Assembly: GCA_034423015.1 (NCBI GenBank)
Contig: DAOUJG010000061.1
Location: 23,225-87,224 of the forward strand
Length of the DNA stretch: 64,000 nt
From: JAGWBJ01 sp034423015
GTDB lineage: Bacteria; Chloroflexota; Dehalococcoidia; Lucifugimonadales; JAGWBF01
Reading direction: 5' to 3'
Part shown: one piece after another, positions 42,496-51,600 of the stretch
How positions within the stretch are numbered: the first letter of the stretch is position 1
Layout of the letters: each line of letters starts with the position of its first letter
The notes under the pieces: generated by a model
Databases searched by the model: none
Told to the model about the DNA's origin: nothing
Seen by the model: only the letters and a program-made list of their open reading frames with translations
Program-made: the position numbers and the translations under genes

Positions 42496-43632
42496 ATGTC
42501 CCACACGTACCTGATATGCGGGCTCTGCGACGCCCGGGACGCGCCGGGGGACGCCCTGTGGTGCCCCCAATGCGACGGCCCGCTGGACGTCGCCTATCGC
42601 TCGCTGCCCAAGGGGCTGGAGGCCCGTGACGGGCTTCCCGGGGTGTGGCGCTGGTGGGACAGGATGCCCCTTCACCGGGAGAGCAGCCTCATCTCCCTGG
42701 GAGAGGGCAATACCCCGTGTCTGCACCTGGAGCAGACGGGCGCCGGCCTGGGCCTCCGGCGCCTGTATGCCAAGGTGGAGTATGCCAATCCCACCGGCTC
42801 TTTCAAGGACCGGGGCACCGCCGTCATGCTTTCCATGGTCCGCGAGATGGGGTTCTCCGAGGCGGTGGACGACTCCTCGGGCAACGCGGGGGCGTCCCTG
42901 GGGGCCTATGCCTCCAGGGGCGGGATGGGGGCGGCCGTGTTCGTTCCCGCGGGCGCGTCGCCCTTCAAGATATCCCAGATAGGCTTCTACGGCGCCGACG
43001 TGCGGCCCGTGGAAGGGCCGCGGGAGGGGGTCACGTCCGCCGCCCGGGAGTACGTGGCCGATAGGGGAGCCTTCTACGCTTCCCACAACTGGAGTCCCTA
43101 CTTCATACAGGGCATGAAGTCCTTCGCCTACGAGGTCGTCCAGGATGTGCCCGCCGCCATCGATCACGTGGTGGTGCCGGCGGGCAACGGCTCCCTTGTC
43201 ATCGGGCCGGCCAGGGGGTTCGCCGAGCTGTTGCGGGAGGGCGCGGTCCCCCGGATGCCCAGGTTCCACGCCGTCCAGTCCCGCTCCTGCATGCCGGTGG
43301 TAGCGGCGTGGCGGGAGCAGCCCTGGACCGTGGACGACCTCCGGCCCACGGTGGCGGGCGGCATAGCCGTCAGCACGCCTCCCAGGGGGGCCCAGACGGT
43401 GGAGACGGTCAGGGCCACGGGAGGGACCGCCGTCGCCGTCGAGGAGGAGTCCATCGTCCGGTGGCAGCGGGCCATGGCCCGGGACGAGGGCCTGTTCATG
43501 GAGCCCACGTCGGCTGCTGCCTTCGCGGGGCTGGAGTCCCTGGTCAGGCAAGGCGTGGTCGGACCCGACGACGTGGTGGTGGTGCCCGTTACCGGGTTTG
43601 GACTGAAGGACCAGGTCCCGTCGGCTAGCTGA
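42496..43632 (+). CDS. threonine synthase-like PLP enzyme
   Basis: A 378-residue fold type II PLP enzyme. The N-terminal zinc ribbon has Cys8, Cys11, Cys23 and Cys26. Lys104 in NPTGSFKDRG binds PLP, and the SSGNAGASLGAYAS phosphate loop and GNGSLV glycine loop are present. This is the architecture of threonine synthase (homoserine phosphate to threonine), but paralogues with the same zinc ribbon act on other substrates, so thrC is not certain. ATG 42496 has no Shine-Dalgarno and lies about 7 nt after the predicted transcription start. An in-frame ATG at 42481 is an alternative. Confidence 0.82.
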   Translation: MSHTYLICGLCDARDAPGDALWCPQCDGPLDVAYRSLPKGLEARDGLPGVWRWWDRMPLHRESSLISLGEGNTPCLHLEQTGAGLGLRRLYAKVEYANPTGSFKDRGTAVMLSMVREMGFSEAVDDSSGNAGASLGAYASRGGMGAAVFVPAGASPFKISQIGFYGADVRPVEGPREGVTSAAREYVADRGAFYASHNWSPYFIQGMKSFAYEVVQDVPAAIDHVVVPAGNGSLVIGPARGFAELLREGAVPRMPRFHAVQSRSCMPVVAAWREQPWTVDDLRPTVAGGIAVSTPPRGAQTVETVRATGGTAVAVEEESIVRWQRAMARDEGLFMEPTSAAAFAGLESLVRQGVVGPDDVVVVPVTGFGLKDQVPSAS

Positions 43633-43650
43633 TTCAAGGGGTTAAGGACC

Positions 43651-44331
43651 ATGGACGGGCGTTTCGCCAAGAACCTGCTCTACGTCCTGACAAGCTGCAA
43701 GGACCCGGCCCATGACGCGGAGTTCAACGACTGGTACGACAGCATCCACGTGCCCGACGTCCTGGGCTCGGGCCTCCTCCGCAACCCCCTCCGCTTCGTC
43801 AGGGCCACCGGTACTCCCGGGGATCGGGAGCCCCGCTACCTTGCCACGTGGGAGAGTGACAGCGATGCCCCTGCCGAGCTGCTGCGGGAGGTGAGAGAGC
43901 TGGGGCAGGCCCTTCTCCAGCAGGGCCGGGTCCACCCCTCTCTCAGGCTGAAGCACATGGGGATGCTGCGGCGCATCGCCGGCGGGTTCTGGTCTCGCAG
44001 GGACGGGCAGGAAGTGGCCGGGGTCATGGTGGTCTCCAGCAACTGCACGGACCCGGCACGTGAGGACGAGTTCAACGACTGGTACTCCAACATCCACCTG
44101 CCCGACATCCTCAGCACGGGCGCCTTCCACACCGACTACCGCTACGAAGACATCGACCCGTCCGAGCAGGTCGGCAAGTACTGGGCCATCTACGAGACGG
44201 ACATTGACCCGGTGAGGGCCGCCGAGATACTCGATGCCCGCCGGGAGTGGTTCGTGGCCAACAACCGGCGTACCGACACCATCGCCCCGGTGCGCCGCAG
44301 CCTGTTCCGGCGCATCCATCCCCGGGCCTGA
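43651..44331 (+). CDS. duplicated dimeric alpha/beta-barrel (EthD-like) protein
   Basis: A 226-residue protein made of two copies of one small domain. Each half carries the motif EFNDWY-x2-IH-x-PD-x-L (first near residues 26-41, second near 141-156), so it is an internal tandem duplication of a ferredoxin-like barrel like the DUF4286/EthD group. Those domains often bind aromatic or quinoid ligands in degradative pathways. Starts 18 nt after the threonine-synthase-like gene with a modest upstream GGGG. No catalytic residues identified. Function unknown. Confidence 0.72.
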   Translation: MDGRFAKNLLYVLTSCKDPAHDAEFNDWYDSIHVPDVLGSGLLRNPLRFVRATGTPGDREPRYLATWESDSDAPAELLREVRELGQALLQQGRVHPSLRLKHMGMLRRIAGGFWSRRDGQEVAGVMVVSSNCTDPAREDEFNDWYSNIHLPDILSTGAFHTDYRYEDIDPSEQVGKYWAIYETDIDPVRAAEILDARREWFVANNRRTDTIAPVRRSLFRRIHPRA

Positions 44332-44357
44332 CCCGGTATCGACGCGGAGGCGAGCAG

Positions 44358-44668
44358 ATGAGCAGTCCACAGGACCCCGGCGGCGAAATAGGGACCAAGG
44401 TCCTGTTCGAGAACGACCGGTCAAGCTATGGGACCTGTCCCTGGCGCCCGGAGAGGGCAGCTCGTGGCATCGACACGAGAGCTGGTACGTCACCGTGGTG
44501 TACTCAGCCGGCCGGTTGCGCGTCGATTTCGTCGACGGCGCCAGCGACGTCGACGACCTTGGGATGGGGGCCGTTCACTACAGGGACAAGGACTCCGTCC
44601 ACCGGGTGGTCAACGTGGGCGATTCCCACTATGCCAACATCATCGTGGAGCTGAAGGAAACGGGATAG
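44358..44668 (+). pseudogene. cupin-domain protein disrupted by a 1-nt frameshift
   Basis: ATG 44358 has GGAGG 7 nt upstream and reads MSSPQDPGGE...VLFENDR. The frame then breaks: the expected cupin continuation VKLWDLSLAPGEGSSWHRHE is found in the next frame from 44421. A missing G in the CCGG run at 44417-44420 (CCGGTC where CCGGGTC would restore the frame) explains it. The rest of the chain (metal-binding HRHE, then YSAGRLRV, the stop at 44668) is intact. Either a young pseudogene or a base-calling error. Function unknown (cupin). Confidence 0.72.
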
Positions 44669-44800
44669 CTCCCCGCGTTGGCGCTTTCGTCCCAGGCACG
44701 GCTTCATTGACACCAATTTGGGCCCAACCTATAATTGGCCCAGCTTGCAGGCTGGAGGTCCCATCCCGGTAGGGGCGGGCCTTAGCCGGCATCGAAAGGT

Positions 44801-44822
44801 CCCCTCTCCCACGGGGAGGGGG
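44801..44822 (+). promoter_or_regulatory. hairpin covering the ribosome-binding site of the next gene
   Basis: CCCCTCTCCC (44801-44810) can pair with the following G-rich run that contains the GGGGAGGG Shine-Dalgarno (44813-44822) of the gene starting at 44827. About 8 bp with one wobble. It could throttle translation. It also resembles dispersed CTCTCCC-type palindromes, so it may just be a repeat. Confidence 0.4.
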
Positions 44823-44826
44823 TGGG

Positions 44827-45885
44827 GTGACGGTGATGACGAAAATCGCCTTCATGGGCGCCGGGGCAGCCGCCTGCTACATAGCCGCCTTCCTGACCCG
44901 TGAAGGCGAGGACATCACCCTGATCGATCAGTGGCCCGAGCACGTGGAGAAGATGAGGTCTCAGGGCCTCAGGGCCAGCGGGAGCCAGGGGGACTTCACG
45001 GTGCCGGTCAAGGCGATGCACCTGACCGACGTGCAGGCTGTCCACGAACCCTTCGACGTGGCCTTCGTCGCGGTGAAGTCGTACGACACCGTCTGGGCCA
45101 CCCACTTCATCAATCGCTACGTCAAGCCCACAGGGTATGTCGTGTCTTCCCAGAACTGCATGAACGACGAGGTCATCGCCTCGATCGTGGGCTTTCACAG
45201 GCAGGTGCCCTGCATCATGTCCCGGATTGAGGTCGCCCTTTGGGAGCCGGCCCACGTCAACCGGGGAGGGCCCGTGGGCCGGGACCACGGGCACGACGTG
45301 TTCCGCGTGGGAGAGACCAACGGCAGGATCACCTCCAGGGTCGAGTACCTGGTGGGCCTCCTGGACCACATAGACGGTGCCCGGGCCACCACCAACATCT
45401 GGGGAGAGCGATGGGCCAAGCTCTCCCAGAACTCCATGGGCAACCCCGTGGGGGCCATATCGGGCCTGGGCGCCGAGGACATGGCTGCGAACCCCAAGGC
45501 CCGGGCCCTCCGCATACACCTTGCCAAGGAGACCACGCGGGTGGGCCTCGCCCTCAACTACAGGGTGGAGAAGGTTGCCGGGTTCGACGCCGAAGTCTGG
45601 ACCAGGGCGGACCAGGGCGACGTCTACGAGGAGCTGGAGGCCAGCCTCCTGCCCAAGCCCGGGAGCGTGAACTGGCACTCGTCGATGGCCCAGGACGTCA
45701 AGAAGGGCCGCCTCTCCGAGATCGACTACATGAACGGCTACGTCGTGAGGAAGGGCAGGGAGGCGGGGGTCGACACGCCGGTGAGCGCGGCCATAGTGGA
45801 CATGATGCACGAGGTCGATGCCGGTCGAGTCGGCCAGGACCCCGGCAACCTGGACCGGGTGCTGCAGGCTGCCGGCCTGGGATAG
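44827..45885 (+). CDS. ketopantoate reductase-like (ApbA/PanE family) dehydrogenase
   Basis: A 352-residue NAD(P)H-dependent two-domain reductase. N-terminal Rossmann motif KIAFMGAGAAACYIAAFL, LRASG and VKSYDTVW; the second domain carries the conserved WAKLSQNSMGNPVGAISGL block, where KLSQN resembles the PanE active-site segment (K-L/C-x-N), and NWHSSMAQDVKKGRLSEIDYMNG near the C-terminus. These parts occur in PanE and in related dehydrogenases acting on 2-oxo acids, so panE is not claimed. GTG 44827; ATG 44836 is an alternative start. Confidence 0.82.
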   Translation: MTVMTKIAFMGAGAAACYIAAFLTREGEDITLIDQWPEHVEKMRSQGLRASGSQGDFTVPVKAMHLTDVQAVHEPFDVAFVAVKSYDTVWATHFINRYVKPTGYVVSSQNCMNDEVIASIVGFHRQVPCIMSRIEVALWEPAHVNRGGPVGRDHGHDVFRVGETNGRITSRVEYLVGLLDHIDGARATTNIWGERWAKLSQNSMGNPVGAISGLGAEDMAANPKARALRIHLAKETTRVGLALNYRVEKVAGFDAEVWTRADQGDVYEELEASLLPKPGSVNWHSSMAQDVKKGRLSEIDYMNGYVVRKGREAGVDTPVSAAIVDMMHEVDAGRVGQDPGNLDRVLQAAGLG

Positions 45886-45890
45886 TCCGT

Positions 45891-46373
45891 ATGCGCATCA
45901 GAGTCGAGCCCAAGGACTTCTTCATGTACGCGGTGTTCCTGGCCTTCAAGAAGGAGGGCGCCGAGCCGGAAGACGCCGCCGTGAAGGCCTACCTGGAGCA
46001 GCACGAGCTCGTACCGAAGATGCAGGGGACCGACACCGTCGAGGGGGAAGATCTCGACGTGATGTACTTCGGCGGCTGCTACCTGGGCAGGCATCTTGGC
46101 GTCATCGAGGAGATGCAGCGCAAGGCCGTTGAGAGAGAGATGCTGGCCGAGGAGATCGAAGGCGTCCTTCGGCAGTCGACCGACCCCGAGACCCGTCGGA
46201 CTTCCGAGGCCCTGGGACCCGGGATGGACGCGCTGGTCCTGGGCATGGCGGAGGACCTCCACGACGAGTCCTCCTTCGCCCCCGGTGACGACGGCTACCT
46301 GAAAGTAACGTTGGAGCCCGAAGCGGTCCGGCGTATGTTCCTGGAGAGGGCCGCCCGGGCCGCCCGCGAGTAG
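45891..46373 (+). CDS. hypothetical protein, 160 aa
   Basis: I do not recognise this protein. It starts 5 nt after the preceding reductase (ATG 45891) and so is probably translationally coupled. The chain is acidic, helical and soluble, with a 70-residue N-terminal part (VEPKDFFMYAVFLAFKKEG) and a long helix rich in Glu and Arg. Two cysteines, no membrane segment. A terminator follows at 46420. Its coupling to a PanE-like enzyme suggests an accessory role, by position only. Confidence 0.62.
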   Translation: MRIRVEPKDFFMYAVFLAFKKEGAEPEDAAVKAYLEQHELVPKMQGTDTVEGEDLDVMYFGGCYLGRHLGVIEEMQRKAVEREMLAEEIEGVLRQSTDPETRRTSEALGPGMDALVLGMAEDLHDESSFAPGDDGYLKVTLEPEAVRRMFLERAARAARE

Positions 46374-46419
46374 GCCCCCGCTGGAAGCGGAGGCCTTTAC
46401 ATAACGGGCTCGTGTCGCT

Positions 46420-46441
46420 GCCCGTTGGGGCGGGCTTTTCT
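46420..46441 (+). terminator. rho-independent terminator with alternative upstream pairing
   Basis: GCCCG (46420-46424) pairs with CGGGC (46431-46435), followed by TTTTCT. An upstream AACGGGC (46403-46409) can pair with GCCCGTT (46420-46426) instead, which would disrupt the terminator. Confidence 0.6.
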
Positions 46442-46685
46442 AGTAGTTGGGACTCTGGCCATGCACTATTGCTTCGATTGGCCGGTCAGGCTGTTCCCGG
46501 ACCATCCTGCGCGTCTCCTCTTGTAGCCTGACTTCCAGATTGCCCATCTCCTGTTGCAACCTGGCTTCTGCGTTGCCCATCTCCTGTTGCAGTTGTTGCA
46601 GCCCGGCCTCCAGGGCATCAAACCGCCGTTCCATCCTCCCGAGCACCTCGGCTAATTCTCCATGAGTAACATACTGCGTGGCCAT
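46440..46685 (-). CDS. small coiled-coil protein, 81 aa
   Basis: Short protein with a clear heptad-like core: RRFDALEAGLQQLQQEMGN, then two near-copies of AEARLQQEMGNLEVRLQEETRR (a 12- to 13-residue repeat, visible as repeated CTGTTGCAAC-type words in the DNA). ATG 46685 has AGGAGAC 7 nt upstream. Codon use and base composition are poorer in G+C than the neighbours, so recent arrival is possible. Likely a homo-oligomer; function unknown. It is transcribed away from the lipoprotein gene. Confidence 0.62.
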   Translation of the reverse strand: MATQYVTHGELAEVLGRMERRFDALEAGLQQLQQEMGNAEARLQQEMGNLEVRLQEETRRMVREQPDRPIEAIVHGQSPNY

Positions 46686-46729
46686 AGCAAAGTCTCCTGC
46701 GTCGATACGGCAATGGACGAGAAGTCCCG

Positions 46730-46759
46730 TTGTCAATGCTTGACACACGCGTGTATAAT
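46730..46759 (+). promoter_or_regulatory. promoter with internal palindrome, upstream of the repeat lipoprotein
   Basis: TTGTCA (46730-46735), 18-bp spacer, TATAAT (46754-46759, perfect). The spacer contains the 10-bp palindrome ACACGCGTGT (46745-46754), a possible operator. The gene at 46943 is 185 nt downstream. Confidence 0.6.
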
Positions 46760-46942
46760 GCGCTGACATCAACTCCGGACCGCGACAATGTCATTGACAT
46801 GACACTGGCCGATTTCCAGGGTTTCCCGTTGCCGTAGCGTTCCCGCTGGGCTGGTCCGGTACAGTTGGGGTCGCCCGACCCCTGCTGGGATGTCCTACCG
46901 CATCGGCAACCCCGCTACGCTGGACCGGAAGAAGGCGGAACG

Positions 46943-48001
46943 GTGCGCCCCCTGGCAGCCCCGGCCCTTGCCGTTCTGATACTTGCCTGTGGCGCAACCG
47001 CAATGCCCGCCGGCGACGAGGCGCCACCGCCCGCCACGACTGGCTCGCGGGCCGCCGTATCTACGCCGGACATTCAGGCCGTCATAGATGCGGCGGTGGC
47101 CGCCACCGTTGATGCCATCGCGGTGCGGGAAACTCTCGAAGCCGAGTCGCCGCTGCCCACCTCGCAGCGCCCGACCCGTGCGCCCCTTGTGGGTCGCGGA
47201 TCGAAGCCAGATATGGCTCCATCGGAGACCGCACCCTCGAGTGGGGCCGATCTTCCAACCGTGGCCCCTGGCCCCGCGGCTCCTGGCCTGCCCTTCCCCA
47301 CCTCGGGGCCCCGCGCTGAGGCCCCACCGACCTCCGCTGCCGGGGGGGTGCCGGCGGAGACGCCCCCGGTGGTCCCGACTGCCGTACCGACGGAGACGCC
47401 CACTGTGGTCCCGACCGCCGGGCCGACGGAGACGCCGACGCTGGTTCCTATGCCTGTACCGACGGAGACGCCGACGCCGGTTCCTATGCCTGTACCGACC
47501 GAGACGCCGACGCCGGTTCCTATGCCTGTACCGACAGAGACACCGACGCCGGTCCCTATGCCTGTACTGACTAAGACGCCGACGCCGGTTCCTACGCCTG
47601 TACCGACAGAGACACCGACGCCGGTCCCTACTCCCTTACCGACGGCCACCCGCAGTCCAACCCCCACTCCCACCGTACCGCCGCCGGACCCGTCACCGGC
47701 CTTGTTCCTCGATGTGGTCGGCCTGACGTCGCCCATCACCCGTGGAAGCCGGGCCACCCTGGAGGCCAGGACCCTGTCCGGGGCCCGTTGCAGCCTGCGA
47801 GTCACGTTGCCCAGCGGCGCCGTCAGCGGGTCCAGCGGGACTGGTGCGCAGCCGGTGGCTGGAGGCGATGGAGTAGTCTCATGGACCTGGAGGGTCGGTG
47901 GGGGAACGACTCCGGGCGTAGGCAAGGTCCGGGTGGAGTGTCGGCTAGGGGGCGACCGGGTCGAGGCTACCAGGGACCTGGTGATACGGGCCAAGTCATG
48001 A
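46943..48001 (+). CDS. lipoprotein with long Pro/Thr repeat spacer and C-terminal beta domain
   Basis: A 352-residue exported lipoprotein. GTG 46943 begins a short signal peptide ending in the lipobox LILAC. Then come a region of about 115 residues of varied sequence, the repeat spacer (twelve-residue units of the type VPTETPTPVPMP), and a 95-residue beta-rich C-terminal domain with DVVGLTSPITRGSRATLEART. The last part looks like an Ig-like or adhesion module. A GAAGG sequence lies upstream of the GTG. The longer frame to 46865 lacks a start signal. Ligand and role unknown. The domain plan parallels the cupredoxin lipoprotein at 19145. Confidence 0.78.
   Translation: MRPLAAPALAVLILACGATAMPAGDEAPPPATTGSRAAVSTPDIQAVIDAAVAATVDAIAVRETLEAESPLPTSQRPTRAPLVGRGSKPDMAPSETAPSSGADLPTVAPGPAAPGLPFPTSGPRAEAPPTSAAGGVPAETPPVVPTAVPTETPTVVPTAGPTETPTLVPMPVPTETPTPVPMPVPTETPTPVPMPVPTETPTPVPMPVLTKTPTPVPTPVPTETPTPVPTPLPTATRSPTPTPTVPPPDPSPALFLDVVGLTSPITRGSRATLEARTLSGARCSLRVTLPSGAVSGSSGTGAQPVAGGDGVVSWTWRVGGGTTPGVGKVRVECRLGGDRVEATRDLVIRAKS
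47351..47638 (+). repeat. eight 36-bp tandem repeats inside the lipoprotein
   Basis: Units start at 47351 and every 36 bp to 47603. Each encodes the 12-residue unit PTETPTPVPMPV or a close variant. Units 3-6 are nearly identical, so copy number is probably unstable. Confidence 0.9.
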
Positions 48002-48004
48002 GGC

Positions 48005-48478
48005 CTACCGCTCCCAGGCGAACCGCCATCCCGGCAGGTCTACCTTCCACACCCCGTCCTCCAGGAGCATGGGCACGATGAGGCCCGATTTCAGCGAGGA
48101 CTTCTCCACCACCTGCTGGTCTTCGGTAACGCCGAAGGGCAGGAAGGCGAAGGCATGGTTGTCGTCCACGTAGCTGGTGGGGGCCACCCCCAGGTCCGTC
48201 AGGTCCTCCAGGGGCCACAGCTTCAGGATGACCTCCCTCAGATCCTCCATCATCAGGGGGAACAGGGCGTGTCCGGGGTCGTGGGCGGCCCTGTAGACTA
48301 TCTGCAAGTCCACGTTCTTCTGGGTCGCCCACACACCCTGTCGGACACCCTGTGACTCCCTGGACAGCATCTCCCAGGCGAGGGCCATATCCGTGTCCCT
48401 GACGGCCTCGGCGAAGCGGCCGGCCCTTACGCCACACTCGTCGGGAGACGACGTGCGCCTCCGGCCGGGTATCCTCAT
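48005..48478 (-). CDS. hypothetical protein, 157 aa (NTF2-like?)
   Basis: A soluble protein with an N-terminal helical part (FAEAVRDTDMALAWEMLSRE) and a C-terminal beta-rich part ending GVWKVDLPGWRFAWER, which is reminiscent of the NTF2-like/DUF4878 fold (a helix of 'AWEMLS' type, then a final VWKVD strand). That assignment is tentative. ATG 48478 has AAGGAG 10 nt upstream; the frame is open to 48550. It converges on the lipoprotein gene, 3 nt apart. Confidence 0.62.
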   Translation of the reverse strand: MRIPGRRRTSSPDECGVRAGRFAEAVRDTDMALAWEMLSRESQGVRQGVWATQKNVDLQIVYRAAHDPGHALFPLMMEDLREVILKLWPLEDLTDLGVAPTSYVDDNHAFAFLPFGVTEDQQVVEKSSLKSGLIVPMLLEDGVWKVDLPGWRFAWER

Positions 48479-48548
48479 CGTTCGGACGCTCCTTCTTGGG
48501 CCAAGCCTTGCGTGGGTGCCGCTCCGGCGGCGCGGGGATGACTGCTCC

Positions 48549-48557
48549 ATTTTAGCA
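48549..48557 (-). promoter_or_regulatory. extended -10 promoter of the 48478 gene
   Basis: On the minus strand TGC precedes TAAAAT (48549-48554), an extended -10 element, 64 nt before the ATG. No good -35. Confidence 0.45.
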
Positions 48558-48598
48558 CGCTGCGCCAGTTGGCACCGGATGACCCCGCTGCGGGGCCC

Positions 48599-48627
48599 TT
48601 GACAATCGGGCGCTCTGGGCGTGGAAT
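48599..48627 (+). promoter_or_regulatory. mfd promoter
   Basis: Perfect TTGACA (48599-48604), 17-bp spacer, TGGAAT (48622-48627, 4 of 6). Start predicted near 48634, about 58 nt before the mfd ATG. Confidence 0.55.
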
Positions 48628-48691
48628 AGAGGTCTGGCAGATTTATCAGCCGGGCACGCGAAACCGTGCCCGGCTGGAGGTGCGTGTTAGG

Positions 48692-51600
48692 ATGGGACTC
48701 GAGGGCCTTTTCGGGCTACTGGAAGGGCGCCCGGCATACGTCGAGATGATGGGGCGCCTCGCATCCGACGGTTCGGCCGGCAGCCTGGAGGCGCCCGACC
48801 CGGCCAAGCCCTATCTGTTGGCATCCGTCTGGCGCCGGCTGGACGTGCCGACGCTGGTTGTCGTGCCTCGGCCCGAGGATGCGCGGCGGCTCCACGACCA
48901 GCTTCTCTCCTATCTGGAGGACGGCAGCCGGGTCCACCTTTACCCCGAGCCCGAGGTCCTGCCCTTCGAGCGCCTGATGGTCGACGCGGGGACCAACAAC
49001 CAGCGGATGGCCGCTCTGGCAGCCCTTTGTGACGCCCGGACCGGCGGCCCCGGGGATGGCAACCCCCTGGTGGTGGCCTCCGCCGGGGCCGCCCTTCGGA
49101 AGACCCTCTCTCCCGCTGCCGTCGAGGAGGCGGGGCATTCCCTGCGGCCGGGGGACCGTGTGCACCTTGGGGAGCTCTACTCGCGTTGGGTGGCCCTCGG
49201 GTACCAGCGTGAGGAGGCGGTGGAGGTCCCCGGCTCCTTCAGCCAGCGGGGGGGCATCTTGGACGTGTTCCCTCCCTCCAGCGAGCTGCCATTCCGGTTG
49301 GAGCTCTGGGGCGACGAGATCGAGAGCATCCGTCTCTTCGACCCCTCCTCCCAGCGGTCCGTTGGCGCGGTGGAGCAGGCCCGGGTCTGCCCCGCGAGGG
49401 ATACCCTCCCCGCCCTGTCCGACGCGGACCGCATCTCCCAGCTCATCCAGGGGATGGACCTCAGCCTGTGCGCCCCTGCGGTGTACGACCGGTACCAGGA
49501 GGAGCTTGCCCTGCTCCTCTCGGGCCAGGAGGTGGACGAGCTCCCCTTCTACAACGGCCTGCTCAACGATAGCCACCTGGTGGAGCATCTGCCCGCCCGG
49601 GGGCTGCTGGTGGTGGACCAGGAGGGGGAGGTGGAAGCCGAGGTGCGGAAGCTTGCCGACCGGGTCGCCGAGCTGCGCCGCGTCCGGGAGTCCAGGGGGG
49701 AGCTTCCGGCCAACTTCCCCTCCGCCCAGGTGTCCTGGTCACGTTTCCATGGGCATGCACAGGAGCGGCGGAGGCTGTACGTCGGGAGTTGGTCGGGGAG
49801 CGAGGGAGGGCTGGAGTTCCGCACCGCTCCCTCCTTGAACGGCCGGCCCCAGCGGTTTGCGGCCGACGTCGCCCGGATGCTCCAGGATGGTGAAAGGGTG
49901 GTCGTGGTGAGCCGGTACACGCGGCGAGTCTCCGAGCTGCTGTCCGACGGCGGCCTGGGCTCCGGCGTTGCCTCGGCCCTGGAATCGGCGCCCCCTCCAG
50001 GCAGCGTCGTGGTGGTGCCGGGGAACCTGCGGGAGGGGTGGCGCATGCCCGTCGGAGACGGGGGCGTGGTCCTGTTCACCGACTCGGAGATATTCGGCGC
50101 CGCCAAGGAGCGCCGCCCCCGGCGAAGGACCCCGGTGAAGAGGCAGGCGTTTCTGTCGGAGCTGGTGCCCGGCTCCTACGTCGTTCACGTGGACCACGGC
50201 GTGGCCAGCTTCACGGGCACCACCTCCATGGACTCCGGCGGCGAGGAGAGGGAGTACCTGGTACTGGAGTACGCCGAGGGCGACAAGCTGTACGTGCCCA
50301 CCGAGCACCTGGACCGGGTCTCCCCGTACCTGGCCTCCAACGACAGGCCTCCCTCTCTTACCAGGCTGGGGACCGCCGAGTGGACGCGGATCAAGGAGCG
50401 GGTGAAGCACGCGGCGCGGGAGATGGCCGAGGAGCTCCTGGAGCTGTACGCTTCGCGTCAGGTGGTCCGGGGCAGGGCCGCCTCCCCCGACTCTCCATGG
50501 CAGAGGGAGCTGGAGGACTCCTTCCCCTACGAGGAGACCGAGGACCAGGAGCGGACCATCGTCGAGGTGAAGGGCGATCTGGAGAGGGTCCAGCCCATGG
50601 ACCGGCTGGTGTGCGGTGACGTGGGATACGGCAAGACCGAGGTGGCGCTCAGGGCCGCCTTCAAGACGGTGAGCGACGGCATGCAGGTCGGCGTGCTGGT
50701 CCCGACCACGGTCCTGGCCCAGCAGCACTACGCCACCTTCACCGAGCGCCTGGCGCCCTTCCCGGTACGCGTCGCGGTGCTGAGCCGGTTCCGCACCCGC
50801 AAGGAGCAGGCCGAGGTGGTCGAGGGCCTGAGGCTGGGTACCGTGGACATCGTCATAGGCACCCACCGGCTGCTGCAGAAGGACGTGCGGTTCAAGGACC
50901 TAGGACTGGTGGTGGTCGACGAGGAGCACCGGTTCGGCGTGGCCCACAAGGAGCGGCTGAAGCGGATGCGCCGGGAGGTGGATATGCTGACCCTCAGCGC
51001 CACTCCCATCCCCCGGACGCTGTACATGGGCCTGTCCGGGATACGGGACATGAGCACCATGGATACGCCCCCCGAGGAGCGGCTGCCCGTCAAGACCTAC
51101 GTATCCGAGTACAACGACGACGTGGTCAAGGAGGCCATCCTCAGGGAGCTGGAGCGCGGCGGGCAGGTGTTCCTCCTGCACAACCGTGTCCAGACTATCC
51201 GCCGGATGGAGGCCAACCTTCGCAAGCTCCTACCCCAAGCCAGGATAGCCGTGGGCCACGGCAGGATGGCCGAGTCCGAGCTGGAGGAGGTGATGCTGTC
51301 CTTCTCCGAGGGGGACGTGGACGTGCTGGTCTGCACCACCATCATCGAGTCGGGCCTGGACATACCCAACGCCAACACCCTCATCATCGACCGGGCCGAC
51401 AGGTTCGGCCTGGCCCAGCTATACCAGCTCAGGGGCCGCGTTGGACGGGGCGGCCAGAGGGCCTATGCTTACCTGCTCGTACCCCGGGGTAGGCGCGTTA
51501 CCGAGGCGGCGACCAGGCGGCTGAAGGTCATCCTGGAGGCGACCGAGCTGGGCTCCGGGTTCAGGATCGCCATGCGTGACCTGGAGATACGCGGCGCTGG

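Noticed and set aside
46739..46759. TTGACA directly before TATAAT as a promoter
   Set aside because: The spacer would be only 8 bp; the TTGTCA at 46730 gives an 18-bp spacer and is preferred.
47351..47638. CRISPR-like periodic repeat
   Set aside because: 36-bp units are directly tandem without spacers and stay in frame, encoding a Pro/Thr stalk; no cas genes in the window.
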